Counted from the first letter of the stretch, positions 33,828-45,107 are shown. The stretch is 64,000 nt of DNA from Bathymodiolus brooksi (GCA_963680875.1 OY804589.1:23331462-23395461); one strand, 5' to 3'. Notes: a model not told the origin generated them from the sequence alone. Translations and numbers: made by a program.

Positions 33828-36800
33828 GTAATTTAATACGGCTTCTCATTACTATTTTGGTGTCTTCAGATTTGTCTTAAAGCAGTAGCGGTCGACAATA
33901 TGCCCAATCACAACCGGAACCATGGCCTATGGTAAACCGGAAACTGCAAAATAATAATAAATAAGCAACAAAAGAAGCCGATGGAATTCAAGATAACAGA
34001 CTGAGAAGAAAACAAATACCTAGTAGATTATGCTGGTCAATAGGCTTGCAGTCATGACCGGATTATTCTATAGTCTAATACGGTTTTCACAGTTTTCCGG
34101 TTGTTGACTGATTTTGTCTGTTTATACACTTATGAGTTTTGACTTTCCCTTTGTAAGATTGTTCGGAGTTCGGTAATTTTGTTATTACCCTTATTTATAA
34201 GCTTAAGGGACCCTGCTAAAAGATAAATAATATAATTTTTAATACTATGTTAATGTCGTTAATATGACAAGTAAATAATATCCAAGACGGCTGCAGGCGA
34301 GTTAGAGGGTGACTTCGTCCGAAGGGGGCCATAATTTCATTAGCCTAGGGGCCCCAAAAGGTTATAATCCGGCCCTGCTTACAGCCCATTACTTTTGATA
34401 ATAAAGTCAGTACGATAGCTGGTAACTAACTACCAATGATATGGCCACCGTTTCTACAAATAACAGACTGCTTTAGGAGTAAATGTCTTTAACATACATG
34501 TATTTCAGTAATATTGTTAAAGGAAAACGGAACGTCCGTATAAAATGACAGCGACTGTCGCAAGCCACTGACAAACTGTATAACAACAGGTTTATCGAGT
34601 ACACATCACCACTATCTCATAGGAAGTATCGAACAAATTTGCTATATAGGTATGCAAAACTAACTTCAATTCAAACGGCTACGAATGGTCCATTTAAAAA
34701 AAATGTTATTTTTAGTAATCCATCGTTGCAGGTACATCTACCTATGCAACAAGAGTATTTCACCAGTAAAGTTATAGCTTCGTTTCCAGCATCTGGCGAG
34801 TCTACTCGATTCAAAACTATGGTACGGTATAAAGTTTGCAGGTTACCAGTCGGTTTTCTTTTCCGCGTACTCTGGTTTCCTCTACCAATAAAACGTATGT
34901 CCATAACTGAAATATTGTGGAATGAGGCGTTGACGTAAACATGAATGCATATAAGCCCAAACACGATATACAGTGTCTATTTAATAAACTAGTCGATTTG
35001 AATGTAAAGTAATATAAGTTTTGTTTTATGTTTGTCAGAACAAACGTCCCTAAACAACTGGTAGCTTTTGGTGGAATTCCAATGGACGATAACTTACCTG
35101 CATTTCCTGGACAAGAGGATGTTATGAAATACCTAGAACAGGTTGTTATGTAATGTGATCTTCTAAAGTACATGAAGGTAGGATTAATGATTAGTTAATC
35201 TTAAAATTATCAAAATACAAATGGAATCGATTTTCAAATGTGCAGAAAGTGAAAGTTTGTGTCGAATCGCTTCAGTTGTATCAAATTTATTCCAAACTTG
35301 GTAATAGGAAAAGTTTGAAGGTGTAGTCAGAATCCATAAATCGAAGAAGGACGGACAACACAATGGCTAAAAAAAAAACCATACACATAAAACTAAAGAT
35401 CGAACAACACGAACCCCACTAAAAATCGGGGGTCAACTCGGGTGCTCCGGAAGGGTAAGCAGTTCCTACTCCACTAGTGACACCCGTTGTGCTACTCAAG
35501 TAAAGTTTACAAGTATTTAAAAGCATTCCATTTGAAAGGAAAGATGTGCTTGTTGGGAGAAGTCATTTTCATTGTGAAAGGAATTATTTTTGAAAGAGAA
35601 TGGACATTTTTACTAAAGGATTTCTAGTGTAATATTTAGACCTTTTATCCCGATTTTGGGTTTTTTGACTCCCTCACCTTCTATTTGTTGTCGGAAAGGT
35701 GAGTATGTTTCAAGCCTCGTGGGAACAATATTTTGAACAGCAGATTCCTAAAAACAAGCATAGTATGACTTCATAAACCTGGGTTAATTTTAGAAGAACG
35801 CGTGTCTTTTGTCATTGTTCTACCTTCGAAGAAGCATTATTGGTTATGGAAAGAAAATTTAAACCGTTATGGTCAACAATTCTACCTATATCAACAAAAC
35901 GATCAATCACCTCTCACATCAGATTATGTAACATAAACAAGATCACAACATATGACATCGGAAATCCAAGTCCTGCCTTGGAACATGCACATATTTGTGG
36001 CGGAATTAAACCGGTTAATGTGATCTCAACCCTTGCATATTTACTATGATATTATAACTTTTTAGTTCCATACTGATGTAAAAGAAGTTCGACCGAGCAA
36101 TCCACACAACAGATATACAAAGTGGAAGGTCACATTCAGTGACGTCAGACACAAAAATGCTCCTATCTACACAGAAGAATTTGACAATGTTATAGTCTGC
36201 AATGGGTGAGTAGTCTTACTGACGTCAAATAAGGGTAATAACAAAATTACCGAACTCCGAACAATCTTACAAAGGGAAAGTCACAACTCATAAGTATATA
36301 AACAGACAAAATCAGTCAACAACCGGAAAACTGTGTAAACCGTAATGACCCTGACTTGGTACAGGTATTTCTAAAGAAATGGTGGGTTGAATCAGATTTT
36401 AAAGCGCCAACAAATAGAAGCGTAGATATCAAATGTAGTGCGCACGACGCGTTTCTGGAATAACCTTCATCAGGTACGCTAAACAATTGAAAGATTGGAA
36501 AGCCATATAATTTATATTTTTGGGAGCAATAAAACCAAAATCAATTAAATTTCTAGGTTTTGATTGTTGTTCTTCATATTAATACCACGGTATAATCGTC
36601 AACAAATTTTGATATTGGTTATTTGTTTTCATTATTATTACACAGAGTAAATTGGTCTCCACGACATCCTGATATTGAAGGGGAGAAGGATTTCCAAGGA
36701 TATCTTATCCACAGCATAAGTTTCAAACACCCTGAATACTACACTGGTCAAACTGTCGCTGTACTAGGAGCATCATTCGGTGGTCTTGATACTGCCGTCC

Positions 36801-38273
36801 ATTTGGCGGGATATGCTAAAAAGGCAAGCATTGTATTTCTATACTAAATATAGACAGTATTAAAGACATACCTGCCAACCATGGCTCATCTTTGAAAACA
36901 ACAAAGTGGCCCATATCGTGTGACACAGGAACTATATTTGTGGTTAGAATTTAAGGAACTCGTATGAAATATGAATAGTAACTCAATAAAACTATATCCC
37001 TAAGAAACACTCAAGGAAATCAGACTAGGGGACGTCGTAATCGTATGGTAGTTGGAATTACAACTACATATCCAATCAGCGCATATCAACATTAACGTTG
37101 GGAGTTCGAATCCCGCTCATGGCGAGGTGTACTCAGAAGTTTGTTGGTGATTTGCCACAGTTCGGTGGTTTTCTCCGAGTAATCCGGTTAAAACTGACGG
37201 CCAGGATTTAGCGGAAATATTATTGAAAGTAGCGTTAAACACCATACCATCGACCGCTCTAGTCCTATTACTTAATAGCCATTACTCAATCTACATTTAA
37301 TCGTGTCACTTGGTAGGTATGTAGTGGTCGCGGCCGCGGTTGTTTAATAGCCAGATTAACATTTACCATTAAAGTCTGTAAATTTTGTAACAATTGGATT
37401 AGCTCAAACTAGAAATAAAAGATTATTTTTGTCAATGATAGTCACAAATGGAAAATAATAATAAATGCCAATAAAACTAGTTTAACACTGCCACCTTCTA
37501 TTGAAGTGCAAATACTGAGCCAGAATTTGGAATGGTCATACATAATTATATGTATTATGGTAATCGTTTTTTCTTCTGTTTTTACGATTTTTCTATTTGA
37601 TGTTTCGACTTTGTGGTATTTTATTCTTCATTTCATTATGTCATAGTTTAAATATATTCTTTTTATTTTAAAGGTTTATCTGTGTTATATAACAGAAAAG
37701 ATGAACAACACACTTCCAGAAAATCTAATTGAAATGAATTCCGGATTCAAAAGAATAACGAAGTCATCTGTGATTCTTCAAAATGGAGAGGAACTTCCGG
37801 TGGACGCCATTATTTATTCAACTGGATATAAATACAGCTTTCCTTTTCTACCGGAAGGTATGGTCAGATGGGATAAAAATCGTTTGATTACTCATTTCTA
37901 CAAGGACATTATACCAGTCGAATATCCATCAATCATGTTCATGCTGATGCCCAGACTAATAACGTTCTACCCACTTGCTGACCAACAGGCTCGATTTATC
38001 GCGTCCGTAGTGTCCGGTGTCTGTCAGTTGCCACTCGAGGGCGAGATGAAGAGCATACAGGCACATGAATTCAAGAACAGACCAATCGATGGAGATTCAC
38101 AATGGGATTATGACCGGGAGATAGCAGAACTCGGCCATTTTGAACCACTTCCGGTAGTATTAAAGAAGATTTGGGATCACCATTTTAAAATATGGTTCTC
38201 TGAATTTGTAAAAATTCGTAAGATGTCGTACAAAATAACTGGTACAGATTCATACACAGCTTTGGAACAGTGA
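33619..38273 (+). CDS. Flavin-containing monooxygenase, GS-OX-like; in-frame stop at codon 108 (possible null allele or pseudogene)
   Basis: FMOs use FAD, NADPH and O2 to oxygenate nucleophilic N or S atoms of small molecules. Five exons give 424 codons, the length of the short GS-OX-like branch, not the ~530 of vertebrate FMO1-5 with their C-terminal membrane anchor. Seen: FAD-binding GAGVSG (13-18) with Glu37 and GGLW (43-46); the FMO signature F-x-G-x3-H (Phe179-His185, DFQGYLIHS); NADPH site GASFGG (204-209); and STGYKYSFPF (274-283). All junction phases close. Exon 2 however reads YLEQVVM-stop-CDLLKYMK, where DLLKYMKFHTDV is clearly conserved FMO sequence, so codon 108 (TAA, 35151-35153) looks like a simple nonsense change. 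Alternative: a weak GTTGTT donor at 35142 would skip 12 codons including the stop. No other damage is visible, so the lesion may be recent or allelic. ATG context is AAAATGG; AATAAA follows at 38401. Confidence 0.9.
34078..34205 (+). repeat. Retroelement tail (family A)
   Basis: TTCCGGTTGTTGACTGATTT, TTATGAGTTTTGACTTTCCC and the end GTTATTACCCTTATTT are shared with 36226-36412 (-), 41167-41458, 51203-51488 and 52484-52716 (-). In FMO intron 1. Confidence 0.7.
34810..34940 (+). repeat. Diverged SINE 3' half
   Basis: CGCGTACTCTGGTTTCCTCT, ACCAATAAAACG and CTGAAATATTGTGGAATGAG match the SINE core and tail with many changes. A diverged reverse copy is at 34505-34625. In FMO intron 1. Confidence 0.6.
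35039..35177 (+). CDS. FMO exon 2 (codons 70-116, contains the stop)
   Basis: Acceptor TGTCAG; encodes TNVPKQLVAFGGIPMDDNLP, FPGQEDVMKYLEQ, then TAA at 35151, then CDLLKYMK before GTAGGA. Frame is preserved on both sides of the stop and phase 0 joins exon 3. Confidence 0.82.
35320..35500 (-). repeat. Retroelement 3' tail (family B)
   Basis: Reverse complement of the family B tail: ACGGGTGTCACTAGTGGAG at one end and CTTCGATTTATGGATTCTG at the other. In FMO intron 2. Confidence 0.65.
36066..36205 (+). CDS. FMO exon 3 (codons 117-163)
   Basis: Encodes FHTDVKEVRPSNPHNRYTKW to FDNVIVCNG, the strand ending in the conserved VCNG/VCTG turn. Donor GTGAGT, phase 2. Confidence 0.93.
36226..36412 (-). 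repeat. Retroelement tail (family A)
   Basis: AAGGGTAATAACAAAATTAC to AATCAGATTTTAAAGCGCC, the inverse of the copy at 41167-41458. Begins 21 bases after FMO exon 3. A family E tail follows at 36425-36545. Confidence 0.7.
36646..36832 (+). CDS. FMO exon 4 (codons 163-225)
   Basis: Carries the FMO signature in DFQGYLIHSISFKHPEYY and the NADPH-binding VAVLGASFGGLDTAVH. Acceptor ACACAG; donor GTATTT after GCAAGCATT, phase 0. Confidence 0.93.
37027..37252 (+). repeat. SINE copy
   Basis: Head GGACGTCGTAATCGTATGGT, B-box GAGTTCGAATCCC, shortened core and AGTAGCGTTAAACACCATAC tail. In FMO intron 4, which also holds a family D tail at 37470-37650. Confidence 0.82.
37674..38273 (+). CDS. FMO exon 5 (codons 226-424)
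   Basis: Begins VYLCYITEKMNNTLPENL, includes IIYSTGYKYSFPFLPEG and ends SYTALEQ with TGA. No hydrophobic C-terminal anchor, so the product would be soluble. Confidence 0.94.
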   Translation, partial: VYLCYITEKMNNTLPENLIEMNSGFKRITKSSVILQNGEELPVDAIIYSTGYKYSFPFLPEGMVRWDKNRLITHFYKDIIPVEYPSIMFMLMPRLITFYPLADQQARFIASVVSGVCQLPLEGEMKSIQAHEFKNRPIDGDSQWDYDREIAELGHFEPLPVVLKKIWDHHFKIWFSEFVKIRKMSYKITGTDSYTALEQ

Positions 38274-38400
38274 CATTTTTTCAATTTATCATTTTGATGA
38301 TCAGCCAATAGTCCCACATGGACATTGCATAGAAACATACTAATACAAATACAAATAATATGATATTAGGATAACTATTGTGACATACAGTATATTAAAT

Positions 38401-38406
38401 AATAAA
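38401..38406 (+). terminator. FMO polyadenylation signal
   Basis: AATAAA 128 bases after the FMO stop codon, in an AT-rich 3' untranslated stretch. Confidence 0.6.
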
Positions 38407-39360
38407 ACAGTGAACAGCACATTTGTTTGGTTGATTGATCGATTATTGCTTAATGTAGAGCCAGCATTATTTCAGCTATACAGGTATTCTGGACAAGAAC
38501 AAATACAAAAATACATGGGAAAAATATGCAGAAATGACCTTTGACTGGCACTGGAACAAATGAATTGATACATGCGTAGCACGACGAGTAGCACCAGTGG
38601 AGCAGGAACTGCCTACACTTTTGGATCACCTGACTGCATCCCCAGTCGATAGTGGGTTTCGCTGTTGCTCAATCATTTTTTTTTATTATGAAAAGAAAAT
38701 GAAACAGTGATGGTCAATAATTCCACCAATATCAACAACACGAACAATCACCTCTCATTTTATCTCCCTGAATGCAAAAAGACCACAACATATGACGTTT
38801 GCAATCCAGGCCTCGGTTTGGGACAGGAACAAAAATTTGACGGGCTAATGCGTACTGGGATCCCAACACTCACCATGTTATTGATTGATTGATGTTTAAC
38901 GCCATCTTTTGCAGTATTTCACCTATATCGTGTCGTAAGAAAATATTACAAATAAATTTCCATATCTACCTGACTCTTAGAAATAAAACATTTGTCTATA
39001 AAACAATTGTACATGTCTTATATATACAAATAAAATACAAATTAAAAGGATAAAGCATATTATTTGGAACTTATTCTATACATTTATAATTTATTACTTT
39101 TATGATATAAATCAATTTCTATTAAAACTCTTAAAATTATATCACCTGCAGCGACATTTGTAAATAAATCAGTTAAATTGTAGAATGTTTGACCAATGTC
39201 AGAAACATCTACGCAATCAATTAAAACACGTTTCAGTGAATAATTGGAATTACACGGACTCCCGTTTTGATAACTGGATATACAACGACAATACATATAT
39301 AAACACAACCTGCACAAACGTCACGACCACGTATTATAACAACAAAGAATGAAAACATAA
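38407..39360. other. Intergenic repeats, no gene
   Basis: A family B tail fragment (38577-38700), a family D-like block containing ACAACATATGACGTTTGCAA (38700-38870; also at 35830-36020), and a reversed SINE 3' end at 38880-38935. Nothing else recognised. Confidence 0.55.
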
Positions 39361-39362
39361 AC

Positions 39363-39895
39363 ATGGACAGTACAAAAGCAGGGTCAATGAATGTTCGTAG
39401 TTAACTGACTACTAGCTAGGAATGCGAATATGTTGGTCAAATGGACAGTACAATAGCAAGGTCAATGAATGTTCGTAGTTAACTGACTACTAGCTATGAA
39501 TGTGAATATGTTGGTCACATGGACAGTACTATAGCAGGGTCAATGAATGTTCGTAGTTAACTGACTACTAGCTAAGAATGCGAATATGTTGGTCAAATGG
39601 ACAGTACAATAGCAAGGTCAATGAATGTTCGTAGTTAACTGACTACTAGCTATGAATGTGAATATGTTGGTCACATGGACAGTACAATAGCAGGGTCAAT
39701 GAATGCTCGTAGTTAACTGACTACTATCTATGAATGTGAATATGTTGGTCACATGGACAGTACAATAGCAGGGTCAATGAATGCTCGTAGTTAACTGACT
39801 ACTAGCTAGGAATGTGAATATGTTGGTCACATGGACAGTACAATAGCAGGGTCAATGAATGCTCGTAGTTAACTGACTACTAACTAGGAAGGTAG
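39363..39895. repeat. 78-bp tandem array, ~7 copies
   Basis: Units starting TGGACAGTACAATAGCAGGG and containing CGTAGTTAACTGACTACTAG repeat at 78-base spacing (39365, 39443, 39521 and on). The last unit decays. Confidence 0.93.
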
Positions 39896-40269
39896 AATCT
39901 GCTCGTTAAAGACCATTACTCTTTTGGACAACAGAAATATCATAATTGATATTTCTAACATATTTCATATCAATTAGTCATGAATATTCAAAGAAATTGG
40001 CGGTCTTCGCAGTGCTTTGGGTACCATAATTCCACTTGGTATTCTTTTGTGATGGCAGTGACCAAGCAATATTGAGGAAATTCTTTACAAAGGTTCATTG
40101 TAGCATTTGAACCCAAAAACTGTCGGAGGAACAGGTCTGGTGTTGTAGAGCATGCAAGTCGGGAAAATAGATAAACTTGTAAAAGCGAATGCAAAGTTCA
40201 ATAAGTACTAAAGAATAGCAGCTGCTAGCAAGGAATCTAATTAATCAAGGGGTCCTAGTGTTTATCACT

Positions 40270-40560
40270 TCAAACTTTTATTGTTGTCACCATGACCTGG
40301 TTTACCGAGACGAAATATCTATCTATGTCACAAATGACCACGGATATGTTCCGTTTGTCATTATCACAGTCGGTCATTTCCTCATTCATGACTTATCACC
40401 GGGTTTGTTTCAATAGAAACGCGACGGATACCGCATGCATGTGGAACAGGACCTGCTCGCTCCTCCGGATCACCCCCATTTTTAGTGGGATTCGTGTCGC
40501 TCTGTCTTTATTTTTGTTGTGTAGTGCTTTGTAAGTCATTATTCTTTTGTCCATCTTCTT
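40270..40560 (+). repeat. Retroelement 3' tail (family B)
   Basis: CCGGGTTTGTTTCAATAGAA, GGATCACCCCCATTTTTAGT and GTGTAGTGCTTTGTAAGTCA match the body of family B; its last ~60 bases are then amplified as the 59-bp array. Confidence 0.65.
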
Positions 40561-40561
40561 C

Positions 40562-40911
40562 TGGCCATTGTAATGTCTGTCATTCGATTTACGGCTTCGT
40601 ATTACCCCTTTGGTATCTTGTGGCCATTGTAATGTCTGTCATTCTATTTACGGCTTCTTTTTACCCCTTTGGTATCTTGTGGCCATTGTAATGTCTGTCA
40701 TTCTATTTACGGCTTCGTATTACCCCTTTGGTATCTTGTGGCCATTGTAATGTCTGTCATTCTATTTACGGCTTCTTATTACCCCTTTGGTATCTTGTGG
40801 CCATTGTAATGTCTGTCATTCTATTTACGGCTTCTTTTTACCCCTTTGGTATCTTGTGGCCATTGTAATGTCTGTCATTCGATTTACTGCTTCTTATTAC
40901 CCCTTTATTTC
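40562..40911. repeat. 59-bp tandem array, block 1 (~6 copies)
   Basis: Units TGGCCATTGTAATGTCTGTC ... TTACCCCTTTGGTATCTTG at 59-base spacing (40562, 40621, 40680). The unit equals the terminal part of the family B tail. Confidence 0.95.
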
Positions 40912-41081
40912 CTGAAACGTCATCTTCATCTGAGAAACAGGCTACTGGACCAGGGCTATAAAAAGATTCGCCTTATTCGATCTCTTAAAAAGTTTATATT
41001 CCGATACCAATATCTTGTCGAAATATATTCTGTCTCTGCAGAAAAAATTATAAGCGATGCATTTTCATATAGTGAAAATGT
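40905..41081 (+). pseudogene. Retroelement ORF 3' end (family A)
   Basis: Open frame FLKRHLHLRNRLLDQGYKKI ending SAEKIISDAFSYSENV and a stop, directly followed by the family A tail. Such a basic C-terminus placed just before a dispersed 3' tail suggests a 5'-truncated retroelement insertion. The protein family is not certain. Confidence 0.5.
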
Positions 41082-41166
41082 ATAAAGATAAAGAAATTAA
41101 AAATGTCAATAAATTTTTTTTTGTCAATGTGTGACGTAAAAATATTTTTGACATTTACGTCACCGA

Positions 41167-41458
41167 ATATGGTACTGCTTTGACAACTATTTTACCTATT
41201 TTGTTCTTGTATTTAAATACTGTTACAGTGACAGCCGGAACCTTTGAACCGTAATGAGAGCGGGAGGTTTGGCGCCTTAAAATCTGATTCAACCCACCAT
41301 TTCTTTAGAAATGCCTGTACCAAGTCAGGGTCATTACGGTTTTCACAGTTTTCCGGTTGTTGACTGATTTTGTCTGTTTATATAATTATGAGTTTTGACT
41401 TTCCCTTTGTAAGATTGTTCGGAGTTCAGTAATTTTGTTATTACCTTTATTTATGGTA
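41167..41458 (+). repeat. Retroelement tail (family A)
   Basis: Full version of the tail, from GGTACTGCTTTGACAACTAT to GTTATTACCTTTATTT. With 40905-41081 it separates the two blocks of the 59-bp array. Confidence 0.72.
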
Positions 41459-41467
41459 TCTTAGATT

Positions 41468-42030
41468 TACTGCTTCTTATTACCCCTTTGGTATCTTGTG
41501 GCCATTGTAATGTCTGTCATTCTATTTACGGCTTCGTATTTCCCCTTTGGTATCTTGTGGCCATTGTAATGTCTGTCATTCTATTTACGGCTTCGTATTT
41601 CCCCTTTGGTATCTTGTGGCCATTGTAATGTCTGTCATTCGAATTACGGCTTCGTATTACCCCTTTGGTATCTTGTGGCCATTGTAATGTCTGTCATTCG
41701 ATTTACTGCTTCTTATTACCCCTTTGGTATCTTGTGGCCATTGTAATGTCTGTCATTCGATTTACTGCTTCTTATTACCCCTTTGGTATCTTGTGGCCAT
41801 TGTAATGTCTGTCATTCGATTTACGGCTTCTTATTACCCCTTTGGTATCTTGTGGCTATTGTAATGTCTGTCATTCGAATTACGGCTTCTTATTACCCCT
41901 TTGGTATCTTGTGGCCATTGTAATGTCTGTCATTCGATTTACGGCTACTTATTACCCCTTTGGTATCTTGTGGCCATTGTAATGTCTGTCATTCGAGTTA
42001 CTGCTTCTTATTACCCCTTTGGTATCTTCA
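41468..42030. repeat. 59-bp tandem array, block 2 (~9-10 copies)
   Basis: Same unit as block 1, with G/T variants in TACGGCTTC and TACTGCTTC. Ends at TTTGGTATCTTCAAATG, the normal family B terminus. Confidence 0.95.
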
Positions 42031-42321
42031 AATGTCTCGTACATTAACTAGTGTTTCTGTCACAGTTAATTAGTCAATACAGATGTGGGTAATCGTTAGC
42101 TTAACATGCATAACAATGTCGTACTCGTTGTCCATTTTAAATCTCACCAGCGCGGGACAAAGACAATAACATTGCCGCTAAAAAACATAGCTGCCAATGA
42201 AACCCGTTCCATGTATAATCTCTATGAATATTCAAAGGAATCTTTTCTGAGTAAAACTAATCATTGTAAAACAAATAATGAAGGGAAACATCCTTGTGTA
42301 CAATAGACTGCTGGTACGTGT

Positions 42322-42520
42322 TAAAGAAGAGCTTAAAGATACCAAAGGGGTAATCAGAATCCGTAAATCGAAGAACAGACAACACAATGCAGTGATAAAA
42401 TTTCCAACTATAGTTTATTGTAAAAAAAAAGGATAGACAACACAATGGCCAAAATAAAAAGTACAAAAGGAACAAACAACGATCTACAAATAAGACTAAA
42501 GATCGGGCAATATGAAATGA
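42322..42520 (-). repeat. Retroelement 3' tail (family B)
   Basis: Reverse complement: GATACCAAAGGGGTAATCAG to GATCTACAAATAAGACTAAA. From 42521 to 43050 only AT-rich sequence with a diverged 'acctgt' repeat (42640-42800) is seen. Confidence 0.65.
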
Positions 42521-43054
42521 ATCCTTTGTAAATAATCATTTTAAATATTAATTTTATTTATAAGAATACAAAAATAATACATTACATATGTAATTAGCAT
42601 AGACTTAAAATATCATTCTGCTGCACTTACACATTCAAACCTGTATCATGAGGTCACCTTTGGGATAAATAAAATGTGGTCTTATAAGACAGATGACCTC
42701 TTAAAAGAGGTTGAATTCATAGGGTATTTTCTTTGACAGGACAATAAAGGGTGACCTTTAAATACAGATAGCTCCTTATTAGTGGTGACCGCGTGGACAG
42801 ATTTGGCTTAATTATGTTTTGACAATTAAGTGTTTAAAAGTGCACATATTTGTGCTACTTATGAATAAAGATGGAAGATTTGTAATTAAGAAAATGCCCA
42901 TGACATTTAGAGATTACTATGCTATATCTAGATTAAATTTTCATTACAACTTCTACGTTTTCATTACTATAAATGTATAATATGAGGCGATCGTTTACAG
43001 CAGTAAAGATATTGTCTTGTACCTCAGCATGTTTTAGTTATTGGTTAGAGATAG

Positions 43055-43308
43055 GTATATTGTGTTCATCGCCACTTTTAACAATATTTCAGTTATATCG
43101 TGGCAACAGCTTTATTGGTGGAGGAAATCAGAATACCAGGAGAAAACCCCCGACATTGCCGTAAGCCACTGACAAACTTTATCACATAATGTTGTATCGA
43201 GTACACCTCACCATGAGCAGGATTCGAACTCAAAACTTTAGTGGTGATAGACACTAATTGCATAGGTAGTTGTAAATTCAACTACCATACAACCACGACG
43301 GCCTCGTG
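43055..43308 (-). repeat. SINE copy, nearly full length
   Basis: Minus-strand copy running from the tail (ACTTTTAACAATATTTCAGT) through the core to B-box GGATTCGAACTC complement and head (ACTACCATACAACCACGAC). Confidence 0.84.
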
Positions 43309-43404
43309 TCAGTTATGTGTTTATCAGTTATGCTGTTGAATCATTTGTTATTCACACTGTTTTTCTTCTCATTGTGAAGTTCAATATAACCTGCGCATGA
43401 TACC

Positions 43405-43545
43405 TGTACTTCTGCTTCCGGGTTTTTGCAGTTTCGGTATGTAAATTAACGTGTACTTCTGCTTCCGGGCTTTTGCAGTTTCGGTATGTAAATTAACGTG
43501 TACTTCTGCTTTCGGGTTTTTGCAGTTTCGGTATGTATATTAACG
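43405..43545. repeat. 47-bp tandem array, 3 copies
   Basis: TGTACTTCTGCTTCCGGGTT ... GCAGTTTCGGTATGTAAATT repeats at 43405, 43452 and 43499. Confidence 0.93.
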
Positions 43546-43914
43546 GTTAATCTTACAGGAATGATATTTTAAAAAATTCATTACAAAATCAAACAAAAAG
43601 AAGAAAAAATGCAACAAATCAGCTATATATATAAATGCCGTTTCGAAACTCCTGATATATTATGCTTCGCACATGCGTATTGCAGGAGAATTGGGTCATC
43701 CTTCCTGAGTGATTTTAAGTATTTATACAGAACCTTTGTATATAAAATGTGCGTGTTGTTTCTTTAGAAGTTCATTTTCAGAGAATTAAATCATAAAGAA
43801 TTTTATGTGACGTCGTTTTCAAAGACCGCTGGTGACATCGATACCAAAAAAATATTACTTATTTATTTTCCTACTTTTTAAGATTTTATTTGCTTGAACT
43901 GCTAAAATCAAAAT

Positions 43915-44822
43915 GTCACCAAATTGGAAAATACAGAGACAATATACAAAGGTTAAGATATCTTATTATATATTTATTGACCTTACGATATATAGGTCAT
44001 ATCGAAATATTAGAATGCAAAATTACATTTTGATTGACCTCAAGATGTATAGGTCAAATACAAATGTTACGATTCAGCGTTACATTTTAGTTGACCTCAA
44101 GATATATAGGGCATATACAAATACTCCGATTCAACATTATATTTTGATTCACCTTGAGATATATAGGTCATATAAAAATACAAAGGTTGCGATACAACAT
44201 TACATTTTGGTTGACCTCAAGGTATATAGGTCATATACAAATGTGAAAATACGATACTACATTTTAGTTGACCTCCAGATATACAGGCCATATACAAGAT
44301 GCTATTATTCAACATTACATTTATGTTAACCTCGACATATATAGGTCATATGCAAATGTATTACATTTTAGTTGACCTCAATATATATAGGTCATATTCA
44401 AATACAAATGCTACGATACAGCATTATATTTTGGTTGACCTCAAGATATATAGGTTATATACAAATGTTGCCATACAATATTACATTTGGTTGACCTCAA
44501 GGTATATAGGTCATATACAAATGTTGCCATACAATATTACATTTGGTTGACCTCAAGGTATATAGGTCATATACAAATGTTGTCATACAATATTACATTT
44601 GGTTGACCTCAAGGTATATAGGTCATATACAAATGTTGCCATACAATATTACATTTGGTTGACCTCAAGGTATATAGGTCATATACAAATGTTGCCATAC
44701 AATATTACATTTGGTTGACCTCAAGGTATATAGGTCATATACAAATGTTGCCATACAATATTACATTTGGTTGACCTCAAGGTATATAGGTTATATACAA
44801 ATGTCACCATACAACATTACAT
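43915..44822. repeat. 56-57-bp tandem array running into the SLC6 stop codon
   Basis: From 44490 rightward the units are nearly identical at 56-base spacing (TTGACCTCAAGGTATATAGG ... CATACAATATTACATTTGG); to the left they are diverged and spaced about 57-63. The right-hand unit includes the last two codons and TAA stop of SLC6 (minus strand), so the array would be that gene's 3' untranslated region. Confidence 0.93.
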
Positions 44823-45107
44823 TTGAGTTGATTCCGGTTCATCATTGAGATATGTTGGATTATCATGACTGTTCACTTCATCGTTTGTATTTTCATATGA
44901 GTTCATTAGTTCATACTGGGTATAAGGTTGGTACATCATATCCTTTTCAGTATCGTTGGTGTTTTTGCGAGTAAATTCATAATCATTCTTGTCTAAGATT
45001 GTTGCTGGAGGAGATATATTTTCATAAAATGAATTCAAATCGGGCGCATATCGACCTGTTCTATTTTCTTTGAAAGATGGTCCCCAGTTGCTTCTGGGCC
45101 AACAGGC
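44817..45107 (-). CDS. SLC6 last exon (cytosolic C-tail)
   Basis: [20 protein letters not shown] then [13 protein letters not shown], a Tyr/Asn/Asp-rich tail of 96 codons ending PESTQM-TAA. The final codons coincide with the edge of the 56-bp array. Confidence 0.88.
   Translation of the reverse strand, partial: ACWPRSNWGPSFKENRTGRYAPDLNSFYENISPPATILDKNDYEFTRKNTNDTEKDMMYQPYTQYELMNSYENTNDEVNSHDNPTYLNDEPESTQM

Noticed and set aside
40485..40691. Open frames MGFVSLCLYFCCVV... and neighbours
   Set aside because: They run through a family B tail into the 59-bp array.
42106..42306. 66-codon plus-strand open frame MHNNVVLVVHFKSHQ
   Set aside because: No recognisable motif, no splice partners and repeats on both sides.
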